A stretch of DNA of 64,000 bases, taken from NCBI GenBank assembly GCA_025642065.1, contig JAODUP010000713.1, forward strand, positions 69,501 to 133,500, read 5' to 3'. Source of the stretch: Paralvinella palmiformis (lineage: Eukaryota; Annelida; Polychaeta; Terebellida; Alvinellidae). A model generated the notes under the pieces. The model made no database searches and was not told the DNA's origin. It worked only from the letters and a program-made list of their open reading frames with translations. Shown here piece by piece: positions 61,515 to 64,000 of the stretch. Position numbers and translations under genes: made by a program. Position 1 is the stretch's first letter. Each line of letters begins with the position of its first letter.

Positions 61515-63920
61515 TTTTGCTATAACCTCAAGCCTAATTTCTGTGGTCAATCAGGTATTATTTAACCACGAATTAAATCCTATCTCATGAATTTGAATGG
61601 TATTATTTTCGGTCTTTGTATTTGCTCCACGCATTAGAATTATATAAAATTAGCCTAGTCCGGTTCTGATTAGCATTCAGGTAAGACAGGATTATTGCTG
61701 CAGAATAGTTATGTCATAATTGATAGGAGTAGAATTTTTATTTATGCTATATTGTTCTACGATATTTCGCATCATGTTTTATTGTGTAGTGTAGACATAT
61801 ATAACATGTTGATATTTATCTTCAGTTGGTGTTAATAGTTTAGGGAAACTTGTTGAAGATTTAATTGAATCTCACTACTTCCAATGATAGTGTTGCATTT
61901 TTAGTTAGATGGTATAATAAGGGGAGCATTATTACTCAGCCTTTTAGTAGGGAATTGAGTAAACGACCCCTTACAAAAAGTAGGCAGCCTCTCACCTGTG
62001 GTAGCCCGTATAAACACCATGCCGCCATTGCTGTGGCATTACTGAAGGGAGGTATGGATACGGGGAAAGGGGGTTGTGAAGGGCTGGCTGTGGGGTAGTG
62101 GTAGTCACACTAGTGGCATCTTCTCCATTGCAAGGGAGATTTAGTGGCCCTCCCCCGAAAAAGTTGGGAAAATGGAGTACATGGTGCATTCTAGGCCACT
62201 TTTTCGACAAAACCAAAGTAGCCGATCGATTTTCTGCCGATAAAATAGGCGACGAGAGACTAAAATAGACGACGTATAGCGTCGAACGTTGGCTACTATT
62301 GAAAAGGCTGATTACGGAGAAGTTAGATGCTTCAGGATGGACCGAATTTGTGTGACGAAGTATTAGTCAAGTATTAACTATTATTCAAGTTTGATCACTG
62401 TTTATATGCCATGTTATATAAAGCAGTATTACTCCATACAAAAATGCCATTTTATTTTTTACTCGAGTTTTATGTGTTTTTATGTGTTTAGATTGCCATG
62501 TGTTTTCTTTTATGGTGTGATTCAGTACAGATTAAAGAATATCAGAGAATGAAGTGGGGGTGTTCTTGTTATTTATAAAGCATTATTCTTTATTTCTTAT
62601 TCGCCTGGTATAGTAGTCATACCATCTTATAAGATTCTTGATAGCAGTCAATGTAAGAAAGATGTGCATGATAGGGGGAGATCTATGTCGGCTATAATAC
62701 ATGTGGATCAGATGGACTTTTTAAAATTAATTTCATTTAGTGCTGGGGTAAGCAGGGCTTTGCGCGGATAGCACTCGCAAGCTTTAATTATTACTGTTTT
62801 AGTACTCAAAGGTTGGGATCTCTGTAACCGGTCTGTTGTATCCTCATATGTCATATTTTGTAATGGCACCTATAAGGTAGATGCACCAAATGATCTTTTT
62901 GTGCTGATATCCATCACTCACTCACTCACTCACTCATCCATCCGTGTGATTTTTAACCACCAACACAACGGATGAGGGACGTCCATGTACAATTTCTGTC
63001 TTCATACGGCAGGTCAGTTAATGTTGTCTCCATTGCTTCACGTTGTTGTAGTTTCACATCTAGGTGAAGTTCAAATTTTATTTTTTTAGCCTACAAAACA
63101 AATTGTTTCAACCTTCAGGGCTATTGACAGTTAAAATCATAACTGAATGACCATGACTTTTTAGGGGAATGTGAACCGAGGCCACAAGTTCAGCTAAATG
63201 GTATCAGTCCTGGCTCACTACCACACACCTGTTGCCCCCACCCCACCCCCGCGAAATCTTTCACGGTTTGTTTTCTCTGTTAAGATCATAAACAAGAACG
63301 AGATAGTCCACCCTCTTATCGTCTATTAGGTAATTATCGCTGTAACTAGGTTCCAGCATTGTTGTTCACAGCATGTTCATATTTATACCATTATATAACA
63401 TTACTGATGGCGCGTAGAGGTGCTAACGAGTTTGGCTCTTGTGGGAGTTGATTTCTGTATGTTATAGGTTTGATGGACATGCGGTTCAGTGTCATATGAG
63501 TATATCGTGTATACTTATCTGTGTCCACTGTTTTTGACAACCATTGAGAAAGTGGTATGAGATTAACTTACTAGGAATGATCGATCTATATTCTAAAGAA
63601 ACCAAGAAATACCTTCGTACCATTGAAAATAAACTCGACCGGCTTGAGTGTATGTTCTGGATTAGATTATCTAAATAATAGTTATAGCTGTCATAACCTA
63701 AGACTTACTATAAGTATTTGTTCTGAGAGTTCCAAACGAAAACATATGTTCTGAATACATAAACCTGCTTCGTTTGAAAAAGTTTATTTTGAAATAGTAA
63801 ATTCCTGTACTTCGCATGAATAGAATAGCTATAATTCTTCGTTGAAATTAGCCTTTAAGTAGTAGTTCTTAATTAGACTGTGGTAGTCCGTTGATACGGT
63901 AGTGTTGAAATATAGTAGTA
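61515..63920. other. Intergenic region at the right end
   Basis: No gene is supportable. It contains a (CACT)n tract at about 62910-62933 and a stretch at 62205-62290 (AAAATAGGCGACG) that resembles, inverted, 51690-51720 (GGCGTCGCCTATTTTAG). The longest open frames have no domain features. Confidence 0.55.
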
Positions 63921-64000
63921 CAGTCACGTCTCGTTTATCCGTACATTTGTAGTCCGACTGAAATTGTGAAAATTACCAAATCATGTGGATTGTTGTTGTC
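63921..64000 (+). mobile_element. Left end of another pogo/Tigger-like element, cut by the window
   Basis: TA at 63919-63920 is followed by CAGTCACGTCTCGTTTATCC, the typical CAGT...ATCCG pogo/Tigger terminus. The sequence differs from the two copies inside the window, and the element runs beyond base 64000. Confidence 0.5.

Noticed and set aside
61865..62098. 77-residue frame with an AVALLKGGMDTGKGG stretch
   Set aside because: It is low in coding character, overlaps a minus-strand frame of equal length and has no promoter or splice signals.

Overview
This is a eukaryotic, clearly metazoan window. It is AT-rich, its genes have small exons split by long introns with GT-AG boundaries (one GC-AG), and it is full of microsatellites, tRNA-derived SINEs, DNA transposons and a broken LINE. 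The piggyBac, hAT and pogo/Tigger elements and the (CACT)n and (TG)n tracts would suit a lophotrochozoan such as a marine mollusc. That placement is an inference from general character, not proven by a marker gene.

Layout. 1-3366 is intergenic with simple repeats. 3367-22662 (+) is a 16-exon gene that I do not recognise by name. Its predicted 677-residue product joins an acidic N-terminal region, a GNAT acetyltransferase domain, a coiled coil and a C-terminal PARP-like ADP-ribosyltransferase domain. Two alternative exons would instead end the protein after 224 residues, before either enzyme domain. Its 6.9-kb first intron is a graveyard of nested elements: a LINE broken by a hAT element, and a Tigger-like element. 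22.8-27.2 kb is intergenic. 27235-36.9 kb (-) is BTF3 (beta subunit of the nascent-polypeptide-associated complex). One of its introns holds a tandem duplication of exon 2, a dead piggyBac transposon and a hAT miniature element. About 0.5 kb of promoter DNA separates it from NASP (37410-48108, +), a histone chaperone with 15 coding exons, a split TPR domain and a large acidic insert. 48.3-57.8 kb is repeat-rich: SINEs, a second decayed piggyBac transposase and a 93-bp (CA)n tract. 57881-59292 (+) encodes a small secreted protein with a signal peptide, a furin-type site, acidic NNDPEDVG repeats and a Gly/Trp/His/Gln-rich tail. 59.6-64 kb holds a Tigger-like element between two (TA)n tracts, a 137-bp inverted repeat, a hAT transposase fragment and a 76-bp tandem repeat.

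How the genes relate. BTF3 and NASP are unrelated housekeeping genes (co-translational chaperone and histone chaperone) transcribed divergently from a shared intergenic region. The GNAT-PARP gene is the most unusual object: it puts a predicted acetyl-CoA-dependent and a predicted NAD-dependent domain in one chain, and the first residue of the PARP triad is Cys rather than His. All exon joins were worked out by reading splice sites and phases by eye. The 2034-nt, 1890-nt, 477-nt and 678-nt coding sums are each divisible by three.
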